The notes under the pieces: generated by a model | Databases searched by the model: none | What the model was told of the DNA's origin: nothing | What the model saw: the letters and a program-made list of their open reading frames with translations, nothing else | Assembly (NCBI RefSeq): GCF_005144745.1 | Contig: NZ_SWKK01000027.1 | Location: 1 to 33,618 of the forward strand | Direction: 5' to 3' | From: Flavobacterium sp. ASW18X | Lineage (GTDB): Bacteria; Bacteroidota; Bacteroidia; Flavobacteriales; Flavobacteriaceae | DNA length: 33,618 nt | Translations under genes and position numbers: made by a program | Part shown: positions 33,567-33,618 of the stretch, piece by piece | How positions within the stretch are numbered: the stretch's first letter is position 1 | Layout of the letters: each line of letters begins with the position of its first letter

Positions 33567-33618
33567 GGAGGCGGCGACCTACTCTCCCACCTGGTGTGGC
33601 AGTACCATCGGCGCTATC
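33567..33618 (-). rRNA. 5S ribosomal RNA, 3' part (runs off the window)
   Basis: The last ~50 bases are the complement of the 3' half of a 5S rRNA. On the minus strand the sequence contains GATAGCGCCGATGGTACTGC, then the conserved GGTGGGAGAGTAGGTCGCCG near the 3' end. The gene continues beyond base 33618, so the 5' half is missing. Its direction means the 23S and 16S genes should lie further right, with transcription towards the PAQR gene. The exact 3' end is estimated to within a few bases. Confidence 0.93.

Overview
The window is AT-rich, gene-dense DNA from a bacterium of the phylum Bacteroidetes, most likely a marine member of the Flavobacteriaceae; the genus cannot be fixed from the sequence alone. 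The evidence is the set of Bacteroidetes-type promoters (-7 element TAnnTTTG close to several start codons), the lack of clear Shine-Dalgarno sequences, and typical flavobacterial families and gene groupings (MoxR/DUF58/DUF4350/DUF4129 cluster, DUF5995, DUF3820, FAS1 lipoproteins, a Bacteroidetes-type PlsC). There is no CRISPR array, insertion sequence, prophage or complete tRNA. No stretch of more than 300 bases lacks a gene. The longest gaps are 21211-21461 and 23484-23768, which hold terminators and presumed promoter DNA.

Layout. 1-7947: a small outer-membrane barrel protein, the recombinase XerD, a type II NADH dehydrogenase, an exported M20 amidohydrolase, an ECF sigma factor with a membrane partner, a PlsC-like acyltransferase, and a divergent pair (CoA-type Nudix hydrolase and cyclophilin lipoprotein) whose start codons share one CATG. 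7944-15472: a TRIC-family channel and an RDD protein on the minus strand, then a six-gene plus-strand run (SpoIIM-like, integral membrane protein, DUF4129, DUF4350, MoxR AAA+ ATPase, DUF58). This is the most coherent multi-gene system here; its biochemical role is unknown. 15489-18969: DUF5995, a small exported protein with a DxxxHFxxG motif, and a two-gene operon of mnmA and a nitronate-monooxygenase-like flavoprotein.

19138-23483: two tandem paralogous lipoproteins, each with four FAS1 (fasciclin) domains and each followed by a hairpin terminator. 23708-29761: yidC, pyrG, a DUF3820 protein, a Tat-exported sugar-isomerase-like TIM barrel, and an RlmL-type rRNA methyltransferase. 29823-33512: a ZIP-family metal transporter, a PAP2 phosphatase translationally coupled to a GT39 glycosyltransferase, and a hemolysin III/PAQR membrane protein. 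The window ends inside a 5S rRNA gene on the minus strand, with its operon terminator between it and the PAQR gene, so an rRNA operon lies just beyond the right edge.

The most useful observations are: (1) the MoxR cluster with a divergent RDD gene; (2) four genes whose perfect TAnnTTTG element ends only 5-7 bases before the ATG, predicting leaderless or near-leaderless mRNAs and helping to correct start codons; (3) the CATG shared by two divergent start codons; (4) an HX5D rather than HX4D acyltransferase motif; (5) internal repeats with an exact 477-bp period in the second FAS1 gene. I saw no clearly unprecedented system; most of the window is ordinary chromosomal content.
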